Notes: generated by a model from the sequence alone, not told the origin. Positions 42,777 through 50,461 are shown, counted from the first letter of the stretch. The stretch: 64,000 bases of DNA from an uncultured OCS116 cluster bacterium (GCA_902633855.1 CACPHU010000001.1:62001-126000), one strand, 5' to 3'. Translations and numbers: made by a program.

Positions 42777-43106
42777 ATGAGTTTTTTTGAAAAAATGAAG
42801 GTGGCAAGAGAAAATAGAGATCACATTGCATTCGGTGATTTGCTATCTGAAAATTATACATTTGTCAGACATCAGACTGGAACAACGATGAATAAAGAAG
42901 AAACCTTAGCAGTGATCGAGGGGTTTTTTAACAGTGACGCTTTCAATGTTGAGAGTCACAGGTGCGTATATGAGAATGATGACATACTTGTCGAACATAT
43001 GGTGATAGCTTTCCCTGATAATACAAAAGAAGCTGTATTAGCGGCATACACCAAAAAAGATGGGAAATTTATTCAATGCGAAACTGGAGCAACGAAGATT
43101 GGATAA
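42777..43106 (+). CDS. NTF2/SnoaL-like small protein
   Basis: A 109-residue alpha-plus-beta protein that fits the NTF2-like cone fold: an N-terminal helix (MSFFEKMKVARENRDHIAFGDLL), YTFVRHQTGTTMNKEE, and a C-terminal sheet ending KKDGKFIQCETGATKIG. AAAGGAATAT precedes the ATG. Members are small-molecule enzymes or binding proteins. Function is not known; it is divergent from the aminotransferase across 90 bases and may share its regulation. Confidence 0.72.
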   Translation: MSFFEKMKVARENRDHIAFGDLLSENYTFVRHQTGTTMNKEETLAVIEGFFNSDAFNVESHRCVYENDDILVEHMVIAFPDNTKEAVLAAYTKKDGKFIQCETGATKIG

Positions 43107-43111
43107 GTATA

Positions 43112-43209
43112 GTGTGGGTAAGTGAAATCAACCTTTAGGGATTAATAGGGATATGTTGATATAGTATGTAAGATGAGGTTTGGTTATACTAACTATCATC
43201 TACCCACAC
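43112..43209. other. Inverted repeat able to form a three-helix junction in a convergent intergenic region
   Basis: A perfect 9-bp inverted repeat, GTGTGGGTA (43112-43120) and TACCCACAC (43201-43209), encloses 80 bases that hold two further helices: ATCAAC (43127-43132) with GTTGAT (43155-43160), and TAGTAT (43162-43167) with ATACTA (43186-43191). Together they form a three-way junction. The first internal loop carries TAGGGAT twice, separated by TAA. The element fills the gap between the NTF2-like gene and the convergent bicupin gene. It could be a small RNA, a bidirectional 3' structure, or chance for the two weaker helices. The strand is not determined and no known riboswitch core was recognised. 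Confidence 0.45.
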
Positions 43210-43247
43210 ACAATGAAAACGGTATGGTTTTATCTTTGGATCACTTT

Positions 43248-44066
43248 TTATATATTTTTTCCTTCACCATGCACGTGTTTTTCAATATGTCTTGATGGTG
43301 ACTGACCATTTATATCTACACCCATTGGTGACCAAGTACAAACATTGGTAGTTTTTGTCCAAACTGTTTTATTTTCACCAGGTACAAAAAATTCTACAAA
43401 ATCGCAGTTTTTTTCATTTGTATAAAACCAATGTGGTTCGTTCTCAAAATTATATAAAACATCATATTTTTCAAGTTTTGTCTCTATGCCATCGAGAACT
43501 GCTATGACTTCACCCTCAGTAATTAGCTGGTAGTGCTCTGCTCCAACATGATAATGCTCAGGACAGGATGTGTTTTTTGGGTATATTATTAATTCACCTT
43601 TCACTGAGTCTGTGCCAGCAAGGAGTTCTGATAATAAATATACCCTCTTTCTATCATCATGCTCGGATTTTAGAATTGGCTCATTCCCCCAATTAATTAT
43701 GTTAATTTGTGAGTCAAAGGCATCAGAAGCATCACTTTCAAATATTTTATAATTATTTATTTTTGTTATTACTAACTCCGTATCTCCGGACGTACTTAGT
43801 TGAATTCCCCTTTTGCCCTTTATAAATACAATCTGATCTTTATTTAAGTCACCGTCAGATATCTTTATACCTCCCGATAATATTTGTATCCAGCTAATGT
43901 TGCTATCTTTGTTTAAGTAATCTAGTTGTACTTCATTTGAAAGTTTATAATAATCAATTGTTATTCTGCTATCATCAAGATCGTCTTTTCGTAATAAATT
44001 CTTACAAAGGATATCTTGGTCTATCTCAATGTATTCAGCATCATCAAATTTTTTTACAATTGGCAT
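43248..44066 (-). CDS. Bicupin domain protein
   Basis: A 272-residue protein with two cupin-like barrels. The C-terminal one keeps a metal site: His171, His173 and Glu177 in PEHYHVGAEHYQL and a His at 212 (NEPHWFY); the N-terminal one (about residues 50-105) has lost the ligands. Small-molecule dioxygenases, isomerases and dimethylsulfoniopropionate (DMSP) lyases share this fold, and the sequence does not indicate which. No signal peptide. It is divergent from a small membrane-protein gene across 93 bases. Confidence 0.75.
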   Translation of the reverse strand: MPIVKKFDDAEYIEIDQDILCKNLLRKDDLDDSRITIDYYKLSNEVQLDYLNKDSNISWIQILSGGIKISDGDLNKDQIVFIKGKRGIQLSTSGDTELVITKINNYKIFESDASDAFDSQINIINWGNEPILKSEHDDRKRVYLLSELLAGTDSVKGELIIYPKNTSCPEHYHVGAEHYQLITEGEVIAVLDGIETKLEKYDVLYNFENEPHWFYTNEKNCDFVEFFVPGENKTVWTKTTNVCTWSPMGVDINGQSPSRHIEKHVHGEGKNI

Positions 44067-44159
44067 TTTTTTGTCCTGTTTGCATACATTTAATTATGAG
44101 GATATAATTTTTATTTAGCCTAGTAAACTGTTTTAATATGCCTATATGAATATACGAAT

Positions 44160-44372
44160 ATGATTAACGAACTTAAATATACATTAGTACTGTTAGCAAT
44201 TTTTCTCCTATCGGGGTATATCTTTCATAGGATTAAGTCGCGCGAAATTAGGAATTTAGAAGTGCCACATTTTCTAAGCAGGATTGCAAATATCCTTGGG
44301 TTGGTGATAATAATTTCTTTCGCATTAGGTATTACTATGGCAGTTATTACAGTAGTAAAATTATTAGATTGA
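44160..44372 (+). CDS. Small membrane protein, function unknown
   Basis: A 70-residue protein with two predicted membrane helices (about residues 8-22 and 45-67), joined by a basic loop (HRIKSREIRNLEVPHF). I do not recognise a family. It is nine bases upstream of the pirin gene and likely starts the plus-strand run that extends to the ion channel at 47360. Confidence 0.65.
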   Translation: MINELKYTLVLLAIFLLSGYIFHRIKSREIRNLEVPHFLSRIANILGLVIIISFALGITMAVITVVKLLD

Positions 44373-44381
44373 AGGATTGAT

Positions 44382-45284
44382 ATGTCATTTAGGCCAATAA
44401 CAACTATCTCAAAACCAAAACCTGTTATTGAAGGGGCAGGAGTCTCTCTAGATAGAGTCTTCGGCTTCACGGAGCCAGATAAATTTGACCCATTTTTACT
44501 TTTAGACGATTTCAGAAATGATGACCCAGAATGTTATAAGGCTGGGTTTCCATGGCATCCCCATAGAGGTATTGAAACGATAACATATGTCTTGGAGGGA
44601 ACTGTAGAACACAAAGATAGCTTAGGAAATACAGGATTATTATCGGGTGGTGATGTTCAGTGGATGACTGCTGGGTCGGGAATAATGCATCAAGAAATGC
44701 CTCAGGGTAATAAGAATGGTCAGATGCATGGCTTTCAATTATGGGCAAATCTCCCCTCAGAAAAAAAAATGACAACGCCAAGGTATCAAGATATTAATTT
44801 ATCAAATATACCCGTTATTGAAGATGATGATGGATCAAAAATTAAAGTCATCGTTGGTAATTATAGAGGGATTTTAGGACCGGTTGATGGCATCGCCGCC
44901 GAGCCAGAGTTTTTGGATATATCCATACCTTCGCGTACCCATAAAGTAATAAAAATAGATACATACAAGAAGACTTTTGCGTATATTTTTGATGGTAAGG
45001 CAGATTTCAAATATGCTTCAGCTCCAGCCGGAATTAGAGTTGAAAAAGAGTTTGAAGGGAGGGAATTAAATATACGAGATTTATCGGGTAATAAAACCTT
45101 GATATACTTTGATCCCGGAGAGTTTGTCTCTCTTCATACAGGTGAAGAAGGTGTCAGGTTCCTTCTTGTTTCAGGAAAGCCAATTAGAGAGCCGATTGCA
45201 TGGCATGGTCCAATCGTTATGAATTCAAGAAATGAGCTGATGCAAGCGATGCATGATTTAAATACGGGGCAATTTATTAAATAA
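44382..45284 (+). CDS. Pirin family protein
   Basis: A 300-residue bicupin of the pirin family. The iron site is seen in FPWHPHRGIETITYVLEG (two His), GSGIMHQEMP (His) and its Glu; the C-terminal pirin_C domain has DPGEFVSLHTGEEGVRFLLVSG (given as separate blocks here). Bacterial pirins include quercetin dioxygenases and redox-linked regulators. It lies between a small membrane protein and a glutaredoxin-like gene; no specific partner is clear. Confidence 0.93.
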   Translation: MSFRPITTISKPKPVIEGAGVSLDRVFGFTEPDKFDPFLLLDDFRNDDPECYKAGFPWHPHRGIETITYVLEGTVEHKDSLGNTGLLSGGDVQWMTAGSGIMHQEMPQGNKNGQMHGFQLWANLPSEKKMTTPRYQDINLSNIPVIEDDDGSKIKVIVGNYRGILGPVDGIAAEPEFLDISIPSRTHKVIKIDTYKKTFAYIFDGKADFKYASAPAGIRVEKEFEGRELNIRDLSGNKTLIYFDPGEFVSLHTGEEGVRFLLVSGKPIREPIAWHGPIVMNSRNELMQAMHDLNTGQFIK

Positions 45285-45310
45285 TTAAAAAACAGCAAGA
45301 AGGAGAAAAA

Positions 45311-45685
45311 ATGATCAAAAATAAATTATTTGTGAAGGGGGGATGCCCTTTTTCATATAAGTTCATAATTTTTCTGAATGAGATAAATAAGCTTGAAGAT
45401 TTTGATATTAATGTCGCTCATGCCGATGAACCATCGTATGAAGAAATTACTATGTATATACTTGAAAAATCAGGTCAAAAAGCAAGTTTCCCGACCGTTG
45501 AAACCGATGATGGTATCTTCCTCGTGGGGTCTGACGAGTTAATTTTACATTATTCTGAGATTTATAAAACAAACAGGGATAATATAAAAATGCTAAATTA
45601 TTGGGAAAAAAATATGATGCCGAGAATGCGGAATGTAATAAAGCAATTAAGAGAAGCAAACGAGAGAATTGAAAGCCTAAGTTAA
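45311..45685 (+). CDS. Glutaredoxin/GST N-terminal-like thioredoxin-fold protein
   Basis: A 124-residue protein with a thioredoxin-type fold. The motif GGCPFSYKFIIFLNEI gives a single N-terminal Cys (CPFS), and SFPTVETDDGIFLVGSDELI provides the cis-Pro and glutathione-binding segment of GST N-terminal domains. A C-terminal helical tail (residues 95-124) replaces the GST all-helical domain. AAGGAG precedes the ATG. It probably binds glutathione; the mechanism would be monothiol. It lies four bases before the ceramidase-like gene. Confidence 0.78.
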   Translation: MIKNKLFVKGGCPFSYKFIIFLNEINKLEDFDINVAHADEPSYEEITMYILEKSGQKASFPTVETDDGIFLVGSDELILHYSEIYKTNRDNIKMLNYWEKNMMPRMRNVIKQLREANERIESLS

Positions 45686-45689
45686 AATA

Positions 45690-46349
45690 GTGTTAAATGT
45701 GAGTCTTAATCAGAGTATTGATATATATTGCGAGAGAATATCTCCTGAAATATTCGCTGAACCAATAAACTTTTTCACAAATATTGCTTTTTGGGTTGCC
45801 TTCTTTTTATTACTAAAAAAATATAATAAAAAAAATTATGAACATGTAAATTTAAGAATTTATTCCATAATACTCATCTCTCTTGTTCTTATAATTGGTA
45901 CAGGAAGTTTCCTTTTTCATTTATTTGGCAATGTATGGTCATTACTAGCTGACACAATTCCAATAATGATTTTTATCATCCTATACCTATATCTTGCCGT
46001 CCGTTTCTATCTTGAGCAAACGCAAGTTATTTCTGCTTTTTCAATATTTTTATTTTTATTCTTAAATTATTCTTTGAGTTATCTTGGCGTTGAGGAGATA
46101 TCGTCATATCTTATGGCTCTATTTTCTATGTTGATTATTGCTTGTATTGCTTATAGAAAAAATAAAAGGAATATCTCATACGGACTATTTCTCACATCTT
46201 TCATCTTCATGTTGTCTCTTGGATTTAGGCAACTTGATTTATTTACTTGTGCACAATTTTCACATGGCACACATTGGATATGGCATATTTTAAACTCGAT
46301 ATTGTTATATACTCTTGTTGTATTATTTATTGAAAGAAAAATTCGATGA
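45690..46349 (+). CDS. Ceramidase-like (CREST superfamily) membrane hydrolase
   Basis: A 219-residue protein with about seven membrane helices and a GTG start. It shows the motifs of the CREST membrane hydrolases (alkaline ceramidase, PAQR receptors, Per1): YCERISPEIFAEPINFFTNI, GTGSFLFHLFG (Ser and first His), LLADTIPIM (Asp) and SHGTHWIWHIL (HxxxH). All putative zinc and catalytic residues are present, so an amidase acting on a lipid amide is plausible. Bacterial members are uncharacterised in the main. It overlaps cutA by four bases (ATGA). Confidence 0.8.
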   Translation: MLNVSLNQSIDIYCERISPEIFAEPINFFTNIAFWVAFFLLLKKYNKKNYEHVNLRIYSIILISLVLIIGTGSFLFHLFGNVWSLLADTIPIMIFIILYLYLAVRFYLEQTQVISAFSIFLFLFLNYSLSYLGVEEISSYLMALFSMLIIACIAYRKNKRNISYGLFLTSFIFMLSLGFRQLDLFTCAQFSHGTHWIWHILNSILLYTLVVLFIERKIR

Positions 46350-46681
46350 ATTTTATTATGATTTATTCGACATGCACCTCAGAAGATGAAGCGACGCATA
46401 TTACAAAAATTTTATTGGATAAGAATTTGATTGCCTGCGGAAATATTATTCCAAAGATCTTATCCATTTTTAAGTGGGATAGTAAGATTTCCAGTGAAAG
46501 TGAATGTGCGATACTCTTAAAGACAATAGAAGAAAATTTTGATGGGATATCTGCTCTCATTAAAGAAAATCATTCATATGAAATGCCATGCATTGTGAGC
46601 TTTCCCATCAATAATATTGACAAAGATTTTGGTGAGTGGATAAAGAAAATAACAAAAAAGTCGGTACCAATAAATGAATAG
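46346..46681 (+). CDS. cutA: Divalent-cation tolerance protein CutA
   Basis: A 111-residue CutA1-family protein, a small trimeric PII-like fold. Seen: IYSTCTSEDEATHITKILLDKNLIACGNI (N-terminal family block, split as TCTSEDEATHI and LIACGNI), IFKWDSKISSESECAILLKT and SYEMPCIVSFPI. It was linked to copper tolerance in E. coli, though the fold suggests signalling. It overlaps both neighbours (4 bases with the ceramidase-like gene, 8 bases with the channel gene). Confidence 0.92.
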   Translation: MNFIMIYSTCTSEDEATHITKILLDKNLIACGNIIPKILSIFKWDSKISSESECAILLKTIEENFDGISALIKENHSYEMPCIVSFPINNIDKDFGEWIKKITKKSVPINE

Positions 46682-47360
46682 AACTTCATTTGAAAAGATA
46701 AAAAATAATCGATTTTTTCAAGCATTTGTAATTAGTGCGATAATATTATCAGCTTTTTTAGTTGGTGTTTCAACTTATAATATACCTCCGCAAGCAATAG
46801 TATTTATTTATATTTTAGATACACTAATCACTATTTTCTTTGTTATTGAAATTTGTATAAGATTCTTTGCTGAGGATAAGAAACTGCATTTTTTTAAAAA
46901 TGGGTGGAATATTTTTGATAGCCTAATTGTGATAATTTCTATTATTCCAATTGGTCCAAACTCATCAATACTCGTGCTGAGATTATTGAGAATATTTAGA
47001 GTTTTAAGATTAATATCTGCCATACCAGAACTAAAAGAATTAATCGAAGCACTATTAAAATCAATCAAAAGAGTGTTTTATGTATCCTTGCTCCTGTTCA
47101 TAATAATTTATGTTTATGCATCATTTGGAAGTATTCTTTTTGGACAATCAGATCCACAGAGATGGGGAGACCTCGGAATCTCGATGATAACCCTTGTTCA
47201 AGTTCTCACACTATCAAGTTGGGAAAATGTAATGTTACCTATGCAGGAAAAATTTTGGTGGGCGTGGATATACTTCTATAGTTTTGTCGCAATAGGATCA
47301 ATAACAATCCTAAATTTGATTATTGCAGTCTTAGTTGACGTAATAACAAAGCAAAAATAG
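46674..47360 (+). CDS. Voltage-gated-type ion channel (Ion_trans family), atypical selectivity filter
   Basis: A 228-residue six-helix channel subunit of the bacterial Nav/Cav type. S4 is RLLRIFRVLRLI with Arg at 103, 106, 109 and 112, the voltage-sensor spacing. The pore loop is SMITLVQVLTLSSWENVM; the filter position that is Glu in NaChBac/NavAb (TLESW) is Ser181, with a Glu at 184, so ion preference may differ. S6 ends at residue 228 (VLVDVITKQK) without the C-terminal coiled coil usual in BacNav channels. It overlaps cutA and directly precedes proteorhodopsin by 116 bases. Confidence 0.88.
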   Translation: MNRTSFEKIKNNRFFQAFVISAIILSAFLVGVSTYNIPPQAIVFIYILDTLITIFFVIEICIRFFAEDKKLHFFKNGWNIFDSLIVIISIIPIGPNSSILVLRLLRIFRVLRLISAIPELKELIEALLKSIKRVFYVSLLLFIIIYVYASFGSILFGQSDPQRWGDLGISMITLVQVLTLSSWENVMLPMQEKFWWAWIYFYSFVAIGSITILNLIIAVLVDVITKQK

Positions 47361-47395
47361 TTAACATAAAGTTACTACTTTTTTATAAAAAAACA

Positions 47396-47424
47396 TTGTT
47401 TTTAGCATATTTTTCCAATATTTT
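47396..47424 (+). promoter_or_regulatory. Likely sigma-70 promoter of proteorhodopsin
   Basis: TTGTTT (47396-47401) and TATTTT (47419-47424) are separated by 17 bases and placed about 50 bases before the proteorhodopsin start, within the only sizeable gap in this run. A strong ribosome site, GGGAG at 47465-47469, lies seven bases before the ATG at 47477. The -35 and -10 are matches by eye only. Confidence 0.5.
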
Positions 47425-47476
47425 ATGTGTAAGGAAATAAGGGGTTATATAGTTAATTTTAAAAGGGAGAACTATT

Positions 47477-48166
47477 ATGACAACAGGAGCACTCAATCCA
47501 GCTGATTACGTCGGCGTAAGTTTCTGGATTATATCTGCAGCTATGGTTGCAGCAACATTCTTTTTCTGGGTAGAAAGAGATCGCGCAGTTGGTAAATGGA
47601 AAACATCTCTAACTGTAGCCGCAATGGTTACAGGTATTGCTGCCATCCACTATTTCTACATGCGTGATGTTTGGGTTAGCACAGGCGAGTCCCCAATCGT
47701 ATTCCGATATGTAGACTGGCTGTTAACCGTACCACTACAAATTGTTGAATTCTACTTAATACTAGCAGCTATTGCTGTGGTTGCAGCGTCACTATTCTGG
47801 CGTCTGCTCATCGCATCAGTTGTAATGCTAGTTGCCGGTTATCTCGGTGAAGTAGGTGCAATGAATGTCTGGCTTGCGTTCATCATCGGAATGGCAGGTT
47901 GGATCTACATCATTTACGAAATATTTGCTGGTGAAGCAAGTCAAATTAGTGCAAGTGATGGTACCCCAGCATCTCAACGAGCATTTAATGCTTTGAGAAT
48001 CATAGTAACAGTCGGTTGGGCGATTTACCCACTTGGCTATGTACTTGGTTACGCTGGTGCCGGAAGTGCAGATGCGCTCAACATCATATACAACCTTGCT
48101 GATTTTGTTAATAAAATCGCATTCGGTGTTGTTATATGGGTTGCTGCTACATCTGACGCAAAATAA
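47477..48166 (+). CDS. Proteorhodopsin, blue-absorbing type, light-driven proton pump
   Basis: A 229-residue seven-helix retinal protein that pumps protons outward in light. Helix C is RYVDWLLTVPLQIVEFYLIL: Asp80 (proton acceptor), Thr84 and Glu91 (donor) make the DTE pump motif, and Gln88 at the spectral tuning site (105 in reference proteorhodopsin) indicates blue absorption. His58 is the Asp-partner histidine and Lys213 in DFVNKIAFG binds retinal. There is no cleavable signal peptide (MTTGALNPADYVGVSFWI), unlike the gammaproteobacterial proteins. It has its own likely promoter, a strong ribosome site and a 3' hairpin. No retinal synthesis genes are in the window. Confidence 0.98.
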   Translation: MTTGALNPADYVGVSFWIISAAMVAATFFFWVERDRAVGKWKTSLTVAAMVTGIAAIHYFYMRDVWVSTGESPIVFRYVDWLLTVPLQIVEFYLILAAIAVVAASLFWRLLIASVVMLVAGYLGEVGAMNVWLAFIIGMAGWIYIIYEIFAGEASQISASDGTPASQRAFNALRIIVTVGWAIYPLGYVLGYAGAGSADALNIIYNLADFVNKIAFGVVIWVAATSDAK

Positions 48167-48172
48167 TAACAA

Positions 48173-48201
48173 GTTGGTGGTTGTCTAGTACAACCACCAA
48201 C
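48173..48201 (+). terminator. Perfect 12-bp hairpin at the 3' end of proteorhodopsin
   Basis: GTTGGTGGTTGT (48173-48184), a five-base loop, and ACAACCACCAAC (48190-48201) make a perfect 12-bp stem starting seven bases after the stop codon. There is no following T run (ACTTATAACCCCC), so it may be a Rho-dependent or leaky terminator, or a 3' stabiliser that boosts proteorhodopsin mRNA over the downstream DUF393 gene. Confidence 0.75.
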
Positions 48202-48228
48202 ACTTATAACCCCCTAAACTTCCTTCTT

Positions 48229-48588
48229 ATGAAAAAGCCTACCATTCAAGTAATTTATAATCATTCTTGCTCGATCTGTAGGTTCGAAATTAATCACTAT
48301 AAAAAACAAAATACAGATACAATTCAGTATCTTGATTTGCATCAACATTTACCAAAGAAGTTGGGCTCAATCGAGAAAGCTAAGTTGATTAGAAAACTTC
48401 ATGTATGTGAAGGGGATAAGGTTTATATTGGCGTAGATGCATTTAAGTTAATTTGGTCTCAGATTGGCCGGTATAAATTTCTTGCAAAATTGCTTGATTA
48501 TAAAGTTGTATATTTTCTTGCAACGTATTTATATGAAGTGCTGGCTTTTTTTTTATATCTAAAAAACAGGAAACAAATTAATGAGTAA
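48229..48588 (+). CDS. DUF393 (DCC family) thiol-disulfide oxidoreductase-like protein
   Basis: A 119-residue protein with the DCC-family start IQVIYNHSCSICRFEINHY, holding a CxxC, then a thioredoxin-like core (KVYIGVDAFKLIWSQIGRYK) and a hydrophobic helical end (VVYFLATYLYEVLAFFLYL). I start it at ATG 48229; the longer frame from TTG 48181 begins inside the proteorhodopsin hairpin and adds nonsense residues. It overlaps the DUF2256 gene by eight bases. The function is unknown; in many genomes DUF393 genes lie near photolyase-family genes. Confidence 0.82.
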   Translation: MKKPTIQVIYNHSCSICRFEINHYKKQNTDTIQYLDLHQHLPKKLGSIEKAKLIRKLHVCEGDKVYIGVDAFKLIWSQIGRYKFLAKLLDYKVVYFLATYLYEVLAFFLYLKNRKQINE

Positions 48589-48706
48589 AAATCTTCCTGA
48601 AAAAATTTGTGTTAGGTGTAAAAAACCTTTTAGCTGGAGAAAGAAGTGGAAACTAAATTGGAGTGACGTTAAATATTGTTCAAAGCGATGTAGGGATAAT
48701 AAGTAA
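48581..48706 (+). CDS. DUF2256 small zinc-ribbon-like protein
   Basis: A 41-residue protein, MSKNLPEKICVRCKKPFSW at the start and VKYCSKRCRDNK at the end. The two CxxC-type pairs (CVRC and CSKRC) and the central basic Trp-rich segment (RKKWKLNW) are those of DUF2256, typically a tiny gene beside or fused to cryptochrome/photolyase genes. It overlaps the DUF393 gene by eight bases and ends three bases from the convergent acyl-CoA synthetase. No photolyase is adjacent here. Confidence 0.85.
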   Translation: MSKNLPEKICVRCKKPFSWRKKWKLNWSDVKYCSKRCRDNK

Positions 48707-48709
48707 TCT

Positions 48710-50461
48710 TTATATTGAATATAGTGCTCTCAGATCCCCCTCATATTTTTCAAGCACCTTATACCTTTTTATTTTCATAGATGGCGTCATCATTTCATTT
48801 TCAACTGTAAATTCTTCATCAACAATAATATAATTTTTTACTTTTTCGATTGCTGAAAGTTGATGGTTAACTCGTTTCAGTGCTTCATCAATAATCTTTT
48901 TTGATGGCTGCATCTCATTTACAAAACTTTTATCAATAACAATAATTGCAACTAGGTATTTTTCTCCATCTCCATATACCATTGCCTGGTTAATTACAGG
49001 CTCCATCACCAGCATGGTCTCTATTTTTGTTGGAGAAATATTATCCCCACCAGAATTTACGATAATGTCTTTCATACGATCTGTAATAACTAAGTAGTCG
49101 TCCTTATCAAAAACCCCAACATCACCAGTTTTTAACCATTCTCCTGAAAATGCATTTATTGTTGCATCCGGGTCTTTAAAATATCCATTCATTACATTTT
49201 CACCTTTGACAAGAATCTCGCCCTCATCTGATATCTTTACATCAGTATTAGGCAATAATCGACCTACTGTATCGATCTTGTTATTTTTTGGGTAATTTAC
49301 AGATATTACAGGCCCGCTCTCCGTTTGCCCATAGCCTTGGTAGATTGGAATACCAAGGGAATATAAGGATATACCAACATCGTAATTTAGAGCAGCACCA
49401 CCTGAGATCAGCCCTACCAATCTGCCCCCGAATCTATTTCCGATCTTTTTTCTAACCAAAAAGGATAAAATTCTATTATAAAATTTACTCCTAAGTGAGA
49501 GCTTTTCAAACTCATATAACTTCCGTCCTAATGTGATTGTATCGTTAAATAATTTCTTTTTAAATTTATTTTCTTTGCTCATTTGTAGAGAAATCTTCTG
49601 CAAGAGACTCTCATAAAACCTAGGTACTGCTGACATCAAATGAGGCCTAACCTCACCAAGATTTTGAATTAGTTTATCTAAACCTTCTGCATAGTAAATC
49701 TGGTTACCAGAATATAAATTATAAAACTGTAAGGTGTGCTCATATGAATGTGACAATGGGAGCCATGATAAAAATAGTACGTCATCAATATTATTCAGCT
49801 CCGATCCCAGTATCTCATGGGCGCCTTCGCAATTATGCAGAATTGAGCCATGACTTAACATCACACCCTTTGGGAAGCCAGAAGTTCCAGAGGTATATAT
49901 GATGCATGCAATATCTTTTCTATTCTTTCTTATTGCCTGATTGAATACATGGTCAGTATCATTATCTCTGGGCATGCTTTGAATCTCATCCCATTTATGT
50001 ATCACAATTAAATCATTTTTTTTCAGGTCAAAATCATCGATAATTATAAGATCCCGCTTTATTTTCAGTTTATTTATAGCTGACTCAATTTTTGAATATA
50101 AAAATTCAGAGGATACAATTATTACTCTTGCCTCGGAGTGGCTTATTAAATATTCATAGTCTTGTGAGGTAATTGTTGTGTAAGCTGGAACTGATATTCC
50201 ATCTGCCGCCATGATGGCTAAGTCACTTATTTGCCATTCAGGTCTGTTTTCTGAGACAAGCATCACCCTGGCTTCATTTTTAATACCTATCTTTTTTAGA
50301 TAATTCGCTAATTTTTTAACTCGAGAGTATGTTTCATTCCAACTCAGGGATTGATAATGCTTGTTATTTTTTGACCAAAGATATGGCGCATCACCATATT
50401 TCTTTGCTTGGTCACAAAAAACAGACAGTAGATTTAGATATTTTTGGATAGAGTCAGACAT
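48710..50461 (-). CDS. Long-chain acyl-CoA synthetase (AMP-forming)
   Basis: A 583-residue ANL-superfamily ligase that activates fatty acids as acyl-AMP and then acyl-CoA. The P-loop is IIYTSGTSGFPKGVMLSHGS, followed by LSWLPLSHSYEH, the YGQTESGPVISVN motif and GEWLKTGDVGVFDKDDYLVITDR with the hinge Asp/Arg. Its layout is that of the large FadD15/FAA1-type enzymes, slightly shortened. It is followed by the convergent DUF2256 gene; the tRNA-Ala gene lies upstream on the same strand. Confidence 0.94.
   Translation of the reverse strand: MSDSIQKYLNLLSVFCDQAKKYGDAPYLWSKNNKHYQSLSWNETYSRVKKLANYLKKIGIKNEARVMLVSENRPEWQISDLAIMAADGISVPAYTTITSQDYEYLISHSEARVIIVSSEFLYSKIESAINKLKIKRDLIIIDDFDLKKNDLIVIHKWDEIQSMPRDNDTDHVFNQAIRKNRKDIACIIYTSGTSGFPKGVMLSHGSILHNCEGAHEILGSELNNIDDVLFLSWLPLSHSYEHTLQFYNLYSGNQIYYAEGLDKLIQNLGEVRPHLMSAVPRFYESLLQKISLQMSKENKFKKKLFNDTITLGRKLYEFEKLSLRSKFYNRILSFLVRKKIGNRFGGRLVGLISGGAALNYDVGISLYSLGIPIYQGYGQTESGPVISVNYPKNNKIDTVGRLLPNTDVKISDEGEILVKGENVMNGYFKDPDATINAFSGEWLKTGDVGVFDKDDYLVITDRMKDIIVNSGGDNISPTKIETMLVMEPVINQAMVYGDGEKYLVAIIVIDKSFVNEMQPSKKIIDEALKRVNHQLSAIEKVKNYIIVDEEFTVENEMMTPSMKIKRYKVLEKYEGDLRALYSI

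Noticed and set aside
43112-43209. Interpretation of the inverted repeat as a miniature transposable element
   Set aside because: The flanks (TATA and ACAA) show no target-site duplication and no second copy was noticed in the window.
48181-48228. N-terminal extension of the DUF393 protein from a TTG start
   Set aside because: The codons lie in the proteorhodopsin 3' hairpin and the family start fits the ATG at 48229.
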